Shown piece by piece: positions 1 to 7,842 of a DNA stretch of 34,547 nucleotides. Source of the stretch: Acidobacteria bacterium Ga0077553 (lineage in GTDB: Bacteria > Acidobacteriota > Terriglobia > Bryobacterales > Bryobacteraceae); the NCBI GenBank assembly GCA_001464575.1, contig LNFE01000278.1, forward strand, positions 1 to 34,547, written 5' to 3'. Under the pieces are notes generated by a model. The model did not search any database and had not been told where the DNA came from. It saw only the letters and a list, made by a program, of their open reading frames with translations. The first letter of the stretch is position 1. Each line of letters starts with the position of its first letter. The position numbers were made by a program, and so were the translations under genes.

Positions 1-1
1 G

Positions 2-655
2 CCCATGTACGACGCGTTCGTGAACAAGATCGCTGAAACGGAAGCAGAAAATCTTTTCAAAAAGTCGTTGGCGTTCGATTTCGTCCACTCTCAACCAACC
101 GACCAGCCTGCCCTAAATACGATCCGGCTCGACTTCAATACGCCCATCGGAAGGAAATCGACTGACAATAAAACTGGCTCCTCGGCCTCCCTCGACTTCA
201 ACGCTGCGGTTGCCCTCTACCACCGCTCGCAGGTTTTCGATGGGAAGAACGTTCGCTTGCGCAACGCCAGCGCCTCGCTGGCGCTGAACTATCGGATGCC
301 CTCTTGGGGAGAGATGGGTTCGCCTGTCTTGACCTTGGCCGGTTACTACCAATACATGTTTAACAATAGCCTCATCGAATTCAATTCCGACGCACTCACG
401 CCCGGCGGATCGCAGATTCCGCTTCGTGGCCCGGCTCTGGAAGTGCTGAATACGAAGGGAGCGATTGGTCTCGGTCAGCTCCGTCTGGAGATTCCGCTGG
501 GCAAGGACTCCGGACTTACCTTCCCCATCGCCTTTAGCTATGCGAATCGGACGGAACTGCTGAAAGATCCGAATCGCAAATTCTGGCAGGGGCACATTGG
601 CCTAAGCTATGACCTAGCCAAGTTACAGGCCGCATGGCTGAAGCGCTCCAAATGA
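2..655 (+). CDS. C-terminal part of a probable outer-membrane beta-barrel protein (truncated by window edge)
   Basis: The frame is open to the left edge, so the start lies outside the window; the first Met (position 5) is probably internal. About 217 residues are visible, rich in alternating polar and hydrophobic strands separated by turns (for example SASLDFNAAVALYHRS, SPVLTLAGYYQYMF, SGLTFPIAFSYANR), with aromatic residues at strand ends, as in outer-membrane barrels. The C-terminus (AAWLKRSK) does not end in the classical aromatic residue. I do not recognise a named family. It lies 50 bp upstream of a multi-pass membrane protein in the same direction, so the two are probably co-transcribed and may form an envelope pair. 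A secreted beta-sandwich protein is the main alternative. Confidence 0.6.
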   Translation, partial: PMYDAFVNKIAETEAENLFKKSLAFDFVHSQPTDQPALNTIRLDFNTPIGRKSTDNKTGSSASLDFNAAVALYHRSQVFDGKNVRLRNASASLALNYRMPSWGEMGSPVLTLAGYYQYMFNNSLIEFNSDALTPGGSQIPLRGPALEVLNTKGAIGLGQLRLEIPLGKDSGLTFPIAFSYANRTELLKDPNRKFWQGHIGLSYDLAKLQAAWLKRSK

Positions 656-705
656 TGCCGCAACCGCCCAGCCGTATGTCACCGTTTCCACCGGAGTAAA
701 CAGCC

Positions 706-2121
706 ATGAGCCACTCGATTACCGCAACTTACCTGCTCTACCCAGCCTGCCTCGCGCTGGCCCTTGTCCTCGCCGGACCATCGCAGGCTCAAACTAAGGG
801 TCCGTCCCCTACGCCTCCTTCTTGTGTCGTGGACATGGCCCCCATGTCCCATTGGGATCGGAATTCCAGCGTCAGAGTCACCCTGAAAAAATGTCTCGAC
901 CCCGCCGATGGGGCCTTTCAAGCCAAGTTTGCCGCCTGGCTGAAAGCCACGGAACAGTATCAACTATGGGCCGCCGAGATCCCGATTGGTCGCGCAGTCC
1001 ATCGCACAAGTCTGCCTGCGGATGGCGGCGCCCAGTGGGTATTCCGGCTTCGCGGCTCCCTGGAAAGCGTCGAGAAGGAGGAAAAAGAGCGATTGGCCAT
1101 GTGGGAGAAACTGTCCGCGTTAGGCGAGGCCAATCTGGCGATCAGCATCGGTACGAAGCCTGATGAGATCAAGGTCGGTTCCCAGAAAGTCTTCGCGGAC
1201 CCGGTCATTACCAATGTCGAAGTTGCCGGCCTTCCCTGCACGCCAACGCCATGCGTTGTCAGGAAGGGCTCGATCCTAACCCTCTCCATCGCTAATTGGA
1301 ACGAACTGATGAAGCGTGCCAAGGCCGATACGGTCTACCTCCTCGCGGGAGGGAAATCACTCGGGATGCTCCTGCCTGGTCCCACTTCCGGCGACAAGAT
1401 CCAGTTCGAACTAACCGCTGATGGCGCCGGTCCACAGCGAGAGCGGCTTCTATCCGCGTGGCGGTCGGTAATGGCGGTGAAAGGGTATGACGATGTTCCT
1501 CGAATGCTGTCAGTAGGAACCACAAGTCTCGTACTGGCCGGTTCCGCCGATGGCATTGGTTCGTCGATCACGATCCGAAGGCTCAATGAATCTTTGTGGA
1601 TTTGGGGGCTCTTTATGTTGGTCTTACTAGGCGTTCTTGTCGGCCTAGGCGCGGAGGGGGAGATCTTGCGCGAGCCTTCGCCCCAACCGGTAGCTGGCGC
1701 GCGGCAGGCTTTCAGTCTAAATCGTTGCCAAATGGCCTGGTGGTTTCTCATCGCAGTAGGAAGCGTTTCCTTCTATTGGGCAATTCTTGGCGAGGAGTTA
1801 ACGATTCCCCCGAACCTGCTGGCCCTCCTCGGAATCTCCGGTGCGACTGGCTTCCTCGGCTATACGGTCGACGAAGTGGACGCAAAAAACTTGGAGCCGA
1901 TCCCCACGGAAGGATGGTGGAAAGATGTGCTCACAAGCCGCAATGGAGTCGAAATGCACCGCCTGCAGATGCTCGTCTGGACAATCCTTTTCGGCATCAT
2001 GGTGGTTTACGAGTTCGCCACAACTCTCCAACTGCCCGATCCCAGCAACGGTGCCCTGGTGCTTATGGGTCTCTCTTCAGGGCTCTATGTCGGCCTGAAG
2101 GTCCCCGAGAAAAAGGCGTGA
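706..2121 (+). CDS. Multi-pass membrane protein with signal peptide and duplicated 'W-x2-L-x2-G / L-x-GIS' C-terminal motif
   Basis: This 471-residue protein starts with a signal peptide (residues 1-28, cleavage near SQA-Q). A GGAG ribosome-binding site lies about 10 bases upstream of the ATG. An extracytoplasmic part of about 260 residues contains a few Cys. The C-terminal third has hydrophobic segments at about 297-316, 342-362, 369-386, 418-442 and 448-466. Two stretches look like a duplicated motif: an MAWW...LLALLGIS block and an LQMLVW...LVLMGLSSG block. I have seen similar QMAWW and LHRxQMxVWT proteins described only as hypothetical membrane proteins, so the function is unknown. The preceding truncated barrel-like gene is its probable operon partner, which suggests a role in the envelope. 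Codon use is mixed, clearly unlike the very C-rich esterase gene that follows. Confidence 0.8.
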   Translation: MSHSITATYLLYPACLALALVLAGPSQAQTKGPSPTPPSCVVDMAPMSHWDRNSSVRVTLKKCLDPADGAFQAKFAAWLKATEQYQLWAAEIPIGRAVHRTSLPADGGAQWVFRLRGSLESVEKEEKERLAMWEKLSALGEANLAISIGTKPDEIKVGSQKVFADPVITNVEVAGLPCTPTPCVVRKGSILTLSIANWNELMKRAKADTVYLLAGGKSLGMLLPGPTSGDKIQFELTADGAGPQRERLLSAWRSVMAVKGYDDVPRMLSVGTTSLVLAGSADGIGSSITIRRLNESLWIWGLFMLVLLGVLVGLGAEGEILREPSPQPVAGARQAFSLNRCQMAWWFLIAVGSVSFYWAILGEELTIPPNLLALLGISGATGFLGYTVDEVDAKNLEPIPTEGWWKDVLTSRNGVEMHRLQMLVWTILFGIMVVYEFATTLQLPDPSNGALVLMGLSSGLYVGLKVPEKKA

Positions 2122-2166
2122 CCGCGGAGGGTGTGCCTTCAGCCGCGCTATCGTGTTATCTCACCT

Positions 2167-3474
2167 ATGCTCCGCCTCATCCTCCTTACCCTGCTCTCTC
2201 CCCCCCTCCTCGCCCAGGACCGCATCGGCACCCTCCAACTCCGCGTCTCCACCGACCGCCCCGATTGGCGCTACGCCCCCGGCCAACCCGTCCGCTTCCG
2301 CATCGTCGCCATTCAGGACGGCCACCCCGTCGCCGGCCTCAAAGTCACCTACCGCATCGGCCCCGAAATGCTCCCCCCGAAGGTCGACCAAACCGTCGAC
2401 CTCCCCGCCGAAGGCCTCACCGTCGACGGCGGCACCCTCGCCGAACCCGGCTTCCTCCGCTGCATCGCCACCGTTGAAAAGAACGGCAAAACCTATCGCG
2501 CCCTCTCCACCGCCGCCTTCACCCCCGAACGCATCCAGCCCACCCAACCCGACCCCGCCGACTTTGACCAATTCTGGGCCGCCGGCAAAGCCGCCCTCGC
2601 CAAACTCCCCATCGACGCCAAACTCACCCCCCTCCCCGAGTACGGCAACGCCGCCGCCGACTGCTACCACGTCAGTCTCCAAAACGTCGGCCCCGGCGCC
2701 GCGCCCTCCCGCTTCTACGGCGTCCTCTGCGAACCCAAAGCCCCCGGCAAATATCCCGCGCTTCTCAGCGTCCCTGGCGCCGGCGTCCGCCCCTACCGCG
2801 GCCTGGCCGAAATGGCCGCCCGCGGCGTCATCACCTTCCAGGTCGGCATCCACGGCATCCCCGTCACCATGGACCAGTCCGTCTACGACTCCCTCGCCGC
2901 CGGCGCCCTCAACGGCTACAACACCTTCGGCCTCGACAACCGCGATCGCTACTACTATCGCCGCGTCTATCTCGGCTGCGTCCGCTCGAACGACTTCCTC
3001 ACCAGCCGCCCCAACTGGAACCGCACCGACCTCGCCGTCACCGGCGGCAGCCAAGGCGGCGCGCTCTCCATCGTCACGGCGGCGCTAGACCCCCGCGTCC
3101 GCGGCCTCGCCGCGTACTACCCCGCTCTCGCCGACGTCACCGGCTACCTCCACAACCGCGCCGGCGGCTGGCCCCACATGTTCCGCGCCGCCGAAGGCCC
3201 GCTAGCTCACCGCTCCCCGGACAAGATTGCCACCACCGCCTACTACGACGTCGTCAACTTCGCCCGCCGCGTCAAAGTCCCTGGCCTTTACTCCTGGGGC
3301 TTCAACGACGAGACCTGCCCGCCCACGTCCATGTATGCGGCCTACAACGTCATCCCCGGCCAGAAGAATCTACTGCTCGCCCTCGAAACCGGCCACAACA
3401 ACATCCCCGAGCAGGTCGCCGAAGTCCAGTCCTGGCTGCAAAGGTTCCTGAAAGTAGCCCCAGCGCAGAACTGA
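2167..3474 (+). CDS. Secreted acetylxylan esterase-type alpha/beta hydrolase (AXE1 / CE7-like)
   Basis: This 435-residue protein probably removes acetyl or related ester groups from xylan-type or other plant sugars outside the cytoplasm. I chose the ATG at 2167 rather than the upstream in-frame codon at 2131 because it gives a clean signal peptide (MLRLILLTLLSPPLLA, then Q). An N-terminal beta-rich domain (about 20-130) is followed by the AXE1 hydrolase, entered through the typical DFDQFWAAGKAAL stretch. The nucleophile elbow is GGSQGG with Ser295. The likely acid and base are Asp381 (FNDETCPP) and His410 (TGHNN), in the usual family order. Third codon positions are overwhelmingly C, which makes the region compositionally striking. 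It is transcribed alone, converging on the minus-strand pair that follows. Cephalosporin-C deacetylase is the alternative label for the same fold. Confidence 0.88.
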   Translation: MLRLILLTLLSPPLLAQDRIGTLQLRVSTDRPDWRYAPGQPVRFRIVAIQDGHPVAGLKVTYRIGPEMLPPKVDQTVDLPAEGLTVDGGTLAEPGFLRCIATVEKNGKTYRALSTAAFTPERIQPTQPDPADFDQFWAAGKAALAKLPIDAKLTPLPEYGNAAADCYHVSLQNVGPGAAPSRFYGVLCEPKAPGKYPALLSVPGAGVRPYRGLAEMAARGVITFQVGIHGIPVTMDQSVYDSLAAGALNGYNTFGLDNRDRYYYRRVYLGCVRSNDFLTSRPNWNRTDLAVTGGSQGGALSIVTAALDPRVRGLAAYYPALADVTGYLHNRAGGWPHMFRAAEGPLAHRSPDKIATTAYYDVVNFARRVKVPGLYSWGFNDETCPPTSMYAAYNVIPGQKNLLLALETGHNNIPEQVAEVQSWLQRFLKVAPAQN

Positions 3475-3475
3475 G

Positions 3476-3787
3476 TCAGCCTGGCCCAGCAGGCCCGCCG
3501 AGTCGCCGCTCATACGCCACCCGGATCTCCTCCGCCAGAGCCAGGTAACTCTCCGTCCCCTCCGGGGCCTCGCGCCCAAACCACCGAACGAACTCTTCCC
3601 GCACAATCTCCGCCACTCCCTCCGCCGTCGTCCCCTGTCGCAGCCGAGGCAGAATCGTCCCTGCCTCGGGATCATACTCGTCGGTATTCCCCCCGAAATT
3701 GATCCCCACCAAGTCATGCCGGAACAGAATCGCCGAAACCTCTGCGAACAGCTCCCGATAGTCCCTCGAAAGATTAGAGCAGCTCAT
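3476..3787 (-). CDS. Small conserved protein of unknown function
   Basis: A 103-residue protein with no signal peptide or membrane segment; it is acidic and probably helical. The start at 3787 (MSCSNLSRDYRELF) overlaps the last codons of the upstream AraC-type gene by 14 bases, so the two are likely translationally coupled. The stretch HDLVGINFGGNTDEYDPEA, followed by an EFVRWFG segment, recalls small uncharacterised proteins I associate with Acidobacteriota and Planctomycetes, but I cannot give a family number. Coupling to a regulator suggests an accessory role or simple co-expression. The ORF could be extended upstream to 3859, but that part only shadows the HTH-encoding end of the regulator. 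Confidence 0.6.
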   Translation of the reverse strand: MSCSNLSRDYRELFAEVSAILFRHDLVGINFGGNTDEYDPEAGTILPRLRQGTTAEGVAEIVREEFVRWFGREAPEGTESYLALAEEIRVAYERRLGGPAGPG

Positions 3788-4775
3788 CGCCAAATCCGGT
3801 CTCGGACACTCCCGCGCTCCACCGCTGAATCGACCGCCGCATGGAGTCCGTACTCCCAAACCCCGCGATCGCGGCCACCTCTTTCGGCGTCGTACCTGCC
3901 CCGTCCAGCATCGCCTGCGCCAGCGTTACCCGCAACTGCTCCACGAACCGTGCCGGCGTCACGCCCTTCTCTTTCGCAAACACCCGCGCAAAATGCCGCG
4001 GGCTCATCCGGCACTGTTGCGCCAGCGCCGGCACGCTCAAATCCGCCGTCAGATGTTCGGCGATCCAAACGCACAGCTCCTCAATCGATCGGCTCTCACT
4101 CACCGGCACCGCGAGAAAACTGCTGAACTGGGAATGGCTCGCCCCCCGCCTTAGAAACATCACCAAATCCTGGGCAATGCGTCTCGATTGCGCCGCCCCC
4201 TGGTCTTCCTCCACCAGCGCCAGGGCCAGATCCATGCCCGCGGTCACGCCCCCCGACGTATAGCAGGAACCATCTTTCACGAACAGAGGCGCCCGTTCCA
4301 CGCGAACGTCCGGATACCCGTTAGCGAGCCGCTCGTTCCAACGCCAATGCGTCACCGCGCGCTTGTGGCTCAGCAGTCCCGCCTCGGCCAGCACAAACGC
4401 CCCGGTACACACCGAACAAACCCGCCGTGCCACTCCCGCCATCGCGCAAAGCCATTCGAGGAAGGCCGGGCTGCACCGCCGCTCTTCCGCCCCGCCCCCG
4501 CCGGGCACCACGATCGTATCCGCTGCGCCACGAACATCCAGAAAGTGCGTTGCCGTGCCCAGCGTCAAGCCGCAACTCGAACTCACCGGTCCCGGCTCGG
4601 CGGAGACGAGCTCCACCTGATACCCGCCGCACCGCGAAAACACTTCGAAGGGGCCGGTCAAATCGAGGATCTGCACCGGAGGAACCACGACGAAAAGGAC
4701 GCGCTTCAGAGGCGCGGCTGATTTGGCAGAAATCGCCGGGGGAATGTCCTTGCCGGGCTTTTGTGTCAGCCCCAT
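3774..4775 (-). CDS. GlxA-family transcriptional regulator (DJ-1/PfpI domain plus AraC HTH)
   Basis: This 333-residue protein has the two-domain GlxA layout. The N-terminal DJ-1/PfpI-like domain covers about 25-195. It carries the nucleophile-elbow Cys in VCTGAF (Cys123) and the characteristic YTSGGVTAGMDLAL segment near 172-185. A C-terminal AraC-type double helix-turn-helix lies at about 228-325 (LAQQCRMSPRHFARVF, then VAAIAGFGSTDSMRRS). Such proteins usually sense a small metabolite and control nearby genes. The ATG at 4775 sits only 9 bp from the divergent start of the cytochrome P460 gene, leaving almost no room for a leader. The true transcript start, or even the start codon, may therefore lie elsewhere. 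The frame extends further upstream to 5267, but that portion is antisense to P460. The regulator probably controls itself and the divergent genes (inference). Confidence 0.88.
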   Translation of the reverse strand: MGLTQKPGKDIPPAISAKSAAPLKRVLFVVVPPVQILDLTGPFEVFSRCGGYQVELVSAEPGPVSSSCGLTLGTATHFLDVRGAADTIVVPGGGGAEERRCSPAFLEWLCAMAGVARRVCSVCTGAFVLAEAGLLSHKRAVTHWRWNERLANGYPDVRVERAPLFVKDGSCYTSGGVTAGMDLALALVEEDQGAAQSRRIAQDLVMFLRRGASHSQFSSFLAVPVSESRSIEELCVWIAEHLTADLSVPALAQQCRMSPRHFARVFAKEKGVTPARFVEQLRVTLAQAMLDGAGTTPKEVAAIAGFGSTDSMRRSIQRWSAGVSETGFGDELL

Positions 4776-4784
4776 ACTCGTCTC

Positions 4785-5348
4785 ATGAAACTGTTTGCGT
4801 TTGCCATTGTCGCACTGTTGCCCCTCTCGGCAGCGGCGCAGGAGGTTCGTTTCACGGCCGAACAACGGCTGGAGTTCCCAGAGAACTACCGCGAGTGGAT
4901 CTTCCTCTCCTCCGGCCGCGGCATGACCTACGGCCCTGCGGCCGACCCCCACGGCGCTCCGCTTTTCGACAATGTCTTCGCCAGCCCCTCCGCCTATCGC
5001 AGCTTCGTGAAGACAGGCCGCTGGCCCGAAAAAGCCGCGTTCATCTTGGAGATCCGCAACGCCAAGACGGAGGGCTCGATCAACAAGGGAGGCCAGTTCC
5101 AGACGGATGTCACCGCCGTCGAGGTGCTTGTGAAGGACACGAAGCGGTTTCCGGAGACCGGGGGCTGGGGCTTCTTCGAGTTTGGCACCGGCCGCAAACC
5201 CGCAGAGAAGCTGGCGAAGACCGCCAGTTGCTACGCCTGCCACTCGAAGAATGCGGCGGTCGAACATACCTTCGTCCAGTTTTATCCCACGCTAATCCCC
5301 ATCGCGACTGCCCACAAGACGATGAAGGCAACGCCCCTGAGCCACTAA
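4785..5348 (+). CDS. Cytochrome P460 family protein (periplasmic c-type haem)
   Basis: This 187-residue exported protein has a clear signal peptide (MKLFAFAIVALLPLSAAA, cleaved before QEV). It has one c-type haem attachment site, CYACH (Cys149, Cys152, His153), close to the C-terminus, as in cytochrome P460. The central part (RGMTYGPAADPHGAPLFDNVFA, then INKGGQFQTD) matches the P460 fold as I remember it. Characterised members oxidise hydroxylamine or related nitrogen compounds using a Lys-crosslinked haem, but many environmental members have no known substrate. The start at 4785 is preferred to 4761 because it begins the signal peptide. It is the first gene of a probable plus-strand operon with the LRR protein and the dihaem lipoprotein, and is divergent from the GlxA-type regulator. 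Confidence 0.85.
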   Translation: MKLFAFAIVALLPLSAAAQEVRFTAEQRLEFPENYREWIFLSSGRGMTYGPAADPHGAPLFDNVFASPSAYRSFVKTGRWPEKAAFILEIRNAKTEGSINKGGQFQTDVTAVEVLVKDTKRFPETGGWGFFEFGTGRKPAEKLAKTASCYACHSKNAAVEHTFVQFYPTLIPIATAHKTMKATPLSH

Positions 5349-5365
5349 CTGGCCCCCGTCCGGGG

Positions 5366-6673
5366 ATGTGGCAACCTGGAACGATCAAGGCAAGAAGCAT
5401 AGACGTTCTCGACGAATTGGGGCTGGGCAAGCTCCTCGACCGCGGCCGCGCGGAACGTTGGACCTCGTTGCAGCTCATCTCGCCCCAGCCTTGGTCCGAC
5501 AACACGGAGCTGAGATGGTCTGGCATCGAGCATGCCTACTTCGCTGGAGCGCTCTCACCGAAGACGAAGAGTCAAATCTGCCAAATGGCGGATCTTACGT
5601 ATCTCGGCCTCAAGGGCTTTCCTTTAGGCCCTCATGATATTCAGAGCCTCTCACTACTGCCCAATCTAACCTCGCTCACTCTGTCGGACTGCGACCTCGG
5701 CGACGACGAAGCTCGTGCCGTGTCCGCGTTGACTGGCCTCACCACACTGGACCTCAGTTGGAATTCGATTCGCCACGACGGTCTCTTGGCGCTCGCTTCC
5801 CTGCCGGTCCTCACTGCTTTAACTCTCGGCTGGAGCGAATTCCGGGCGGCGGAGGTACGGGCGCTTGCGGCGTTGCCGGTTCTCACCTCACTCGACCTGG
5901 GAGGCAACAAGCTGGATGCCGAAGGAATCGGTGCCCTCTCCGCGGTGAAGGGCCTGCGATCGCTGAGCCTCCGGGGCTCGGATCTCGGCCCCAACGCGGT
6001 CTGGCCTTTAGCGTCGCTCACGGAGCTCACGGCGCTGGACCTCGCCTTTAACTACATCCGTCCCGAAGGGGCGCGTGCTCTCGCCCCTTTAACGAAACTC
6101 ACCGCACTCGACCTCTTGGAAAATGAAATCGGCGCCGCTGGCGCCCAGGCGCTTTCGACCCTAGTCAATCTCACGTCGCTCGATCTGGGCGAGAACAGCA
6201 TTGACGATGACGGTGCTGTGGCGCTTTCCGCCCTGCCGCGTCTTACTTCACTCGATCTCTGGTTCAACAGGGTCGGCGAGAAGGGCGCGCAAGCTCTCGC
6301 CTCCTTACAGAACCTCACGTCGCTGAATCTAGATATAAATAAGATCGGTGGAAAAGGAGCCCAGGCGCTCGCTTCGCTGCAGCTCCTCACTTCGCTCCGC
6401 CTCGATCGCTGCGGAATCGGCTCTTCCGGCGCCCGGGCCGTCGCCTCCCTCGCCAACCTCACCTCACTCGCCCTCCCCGAAAACAGAATCTATCCCGGCG
6501 GCGCGCGCGATCTCCTAAACGCCTGGCGCGACCGGCCCACCGCCGCGAACCTAGAACGGCTCGATCTCCGGCGGAACTCCGACCTCGGCGCGCTGGTTCC
6601 GCCCGCCGTGCTCGACTCTTGCGATGCGCAAGCCATCCTGGCCGCGTACCGGCAAGGACAGAATCCGGCTTGA
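5366..6673 (+). CDS. Leucine-rich-repeat protein with 13 tandem 24-residue repeats
   Basis: A 435-residue protein dominated by a regular LRR array. From residue 77 to about 388 there are 13 consecutive units of 24 residues with the pattern LTSLDLxxNxIGxxGAxALASLxx. This resembles the ribonuclease-inhibitor or NLR-like LRR class (the last, longer unit begins LTSLALPEN). The first 76 residues lack repeats and show no signal peptide, so the protein is probably cytoplasmic. It lies 17 bp downstream of P460 and 16 bp upstream of the dihaem lipoprotein start, so all three are likely co-transcribed. A binding or scaffold role is typical of LRR proteins; no enzyme domain is visible. The frame is open upstream to 4427, but that part overlaps P460 and is a shadow, so I start at ATG 5366. 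Confidence 0.85.
   Translation: MWQPGTIKARSIDVLDELGLGKLLDRGRAERWTSLQLISPQPWSDNTELRWSGIEHAYFAGALSPKTKSQICQMADLTYLGLKGFPLGPHDIQSLSLLPNLTSLTLSDCDLGDDEARAVSALTGLTTLDLSWNSIRHDGLLALASLPVLTALTLGWSEFRAAEVRALAALPVLTSLDLGGNKLDAEGIGALSAVKGLRSLSLRGSDLGPNAVWPLASLTELTALDLAFNYIRPEGARALAPLTKLTALDLLENEIGAAGAQALSTLVNLTSLDLGENSIDDDGAVALSALPRLTSLDLWFNRVGEKGAQALASLQNLTSLNLDINKIGGKGAQALASLQLLTSLRLDRCGIGSSGARAVASLANLTSLALPENRIYPGGARDLLNAWRDRPTAANLERLDLRRNSDLGALVPPAVLDSCDAQAILAAYRQGQNPA
5594..6529 (+). repeat. 13 tandem 72-bp units encoding the LRR array
   Basis: Each unit encodes 24 residues beginning LT(S/A)LxL. The units match well at the protein level but are diverged in DNA sequence, which indicates an old array rather than a recent expansion. 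All units keep the exact 72-bp period, with no indel. Confidence 0.85.
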
Positions 6674-6689
6674 TAGCATAGTTTCCACC

Positions 6690-7658
6690 GTGCTCCGTCC
6701 CCTACCCCTGCTCGCCCTCGCCGCCCTGCTCCTCTGCGGCTGCCGCCCCACCGTTCTCGAACCCGTCCCCGCCTGGGCCTACCCCACCAATCCGCCCCCG
6801 CCTCCCGGCCCCGCCGCCACCGTCGAACAAGGGCCTTTTCAGATCGCCACCAGCAAACTCTCCTTCACCCGGAAGGAACTCAGCAACCTCTTCGCCGCCC
6901 CCGACTGGCAGCCCGAATCGCATCCCCCCATGCCGACCGTCGTCTCCCACGGCCGCGCCCCCGAAGTCCGCGCCTGCGCCTATTGCCATCTCCCCACCGG
7001 CAACGGCCGGCCCGAAAACGCCCGCCTCGCCGGCCTCACCGTCGAGTACTTCGTCGCCCAGGTCAAAGCCTTCCGCGACGGCTCCCGCAAGTCCTCCGTC
7101 GACGGCCGTGCGCCCATCCTCAACATGACCAAAACCGCCGTCGCCATGCAGGACGACGAGATCCTCGCCGCCGCCAAATACTTCGCTGCCCTCCCGCCCC
7201 AATCCTTCATCCGCATCGTCGAAACCGCGCAGGTCCCCAAGCCGGAGATCGCCGGCTGGCTCTTCAAGTTCAACCCCGAAGGCGGCACCGAGCCGCTCGG
7301 CGAACGCATCCTCGAAGGCCCGGAAGACTTCACCCAATTTGAACTCCGCGACCCCGCCACCAAGTATATCGCCTATGTCCCCGCCGGCAGCCTCGCCCTC
7401 GGCAAGCGCCTCGCCCAAACCTGGGGCGACAGCCAGGAGCTCGAATGTTCGAGCTGCCACGGCCCCGGCTACAAAGGCAAGGACGAAGTGCCCGGCATCG
7501 CCGGCCGCTCTCCTACCTCCATCATGCGCCAGCTCTACGACTTCAAGTCCGGCGCCCGCCGCGGCGGTAAAAGCTCCGAGATGGACAAGGTCGTCAAGTA
7601 CATGAAGAACAGCGACATGCTCGCCCTCGCCGCCTACTTGGGAACCCTCGCTCCGTAA
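6690..7658 (+). CDS. Dihaem cytochrome c lipoprotein
   Basis: This 322-residue protein is a two-domain class I cytochrome c. The haem sites are CAYCH (Cys96, Cys99, His100) and CSSCH (Cys253, Cys256, His257). I start at GTG 6690 because it gives a lipoprotein signal (MLRPLPLLALAALLLCGC) with the lipid-anchored Cys at about position 18; the frame also runs upstream to 6624 inside the LRR gene. A proline-rich linker (NPPPPPGPA) follows the anchor. The protein is probably tethered in the periplasm and passes electrons. Its position after the P460 and LRR genes suggests it is the electron acceptor, or part of the electron chain, for P460 (inference). Third-codon C bias is strong. Confidence 0.85.
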   Translation: MLRPLPLLALAALLLCGCRPTVLEPVPAWAYPTNPPPPPGPAATVEQGPFQIATSKLSFTRKELSNLFAAPDWQPESHPPMPTVVSHGRAPEVRACAYCHLPTGNGRPENARLAGLTVEYFVAQVKAFRDGSRKSSVDGRAPILNMTKTAVAMQDDEILAAAKYFAALPPQSFIRIVETAQVPKPEIAGWLFKFNPEGGTEPLGERILEGPEDFTQFELRDPATKYIAYVPAGSLALGKRLAQTWGDSQELECSSCHGPGYKGKDEVPGIAGRSPTSIMRQLYDFKSGARRGGKSSEMDKVVKYMKNSDMLALAAYLGTLAP

Positions 7659-7764
7659 CCCAAAACCATGAATTGGCCGAAAACGACCGTATTTGGCCAT
7701 CCGCGCGGTCACGCAATACCCTATCCGATCTAATAGTTGGAGATCAGATTAAAAATCACTCTGC

Positions 7765-7782
7765 AACGTAAGGCGATACGTT
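7765..7782. promoter_or_regulatory. Short inverted repeat upstream of kaiC
   Basis: AACGTA and TACGTT form a perfect 6-bp inverted repeat around a 6-base spacer, 60 bp before the kaiC ATG, in the 184-bp AT-richer gap after the cytochrome gene. This gap is the only plausible place for the Kai operon promoter. The repeat could be an operator or a chance palindrome. Confidence 0.3.
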
Positions 7783-7842
7783 AGTGACGTGCTTTAATTG
7801 AGGCACAGGCTTAGCGAACCTCCCAGGACTCTGCGAAAGCCC

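Noticed and set aside
2161..3054. Long minus-strand reading frame (297 aa) opposite the esterase
   Set aside because: Its product is a Gly/Ala/Glu/Asp-rich low-complexity chain produced by the C-rich third positions of the real gene; no signal or domain.
4427..5365. Upstream extension of the LRR gene frame
   Set aside because: It overlaps the regulator and P460 genes and is Arg/Pro-rich; the LRR protein starts sensibly at 5366.
6702..7712. Long minus-strand reading frame (336 aa) opposite the dihaem cytochrome
   Set aside because: Same composition artefact; the plus-strand gene has two CxxCH sites and a lipobox.
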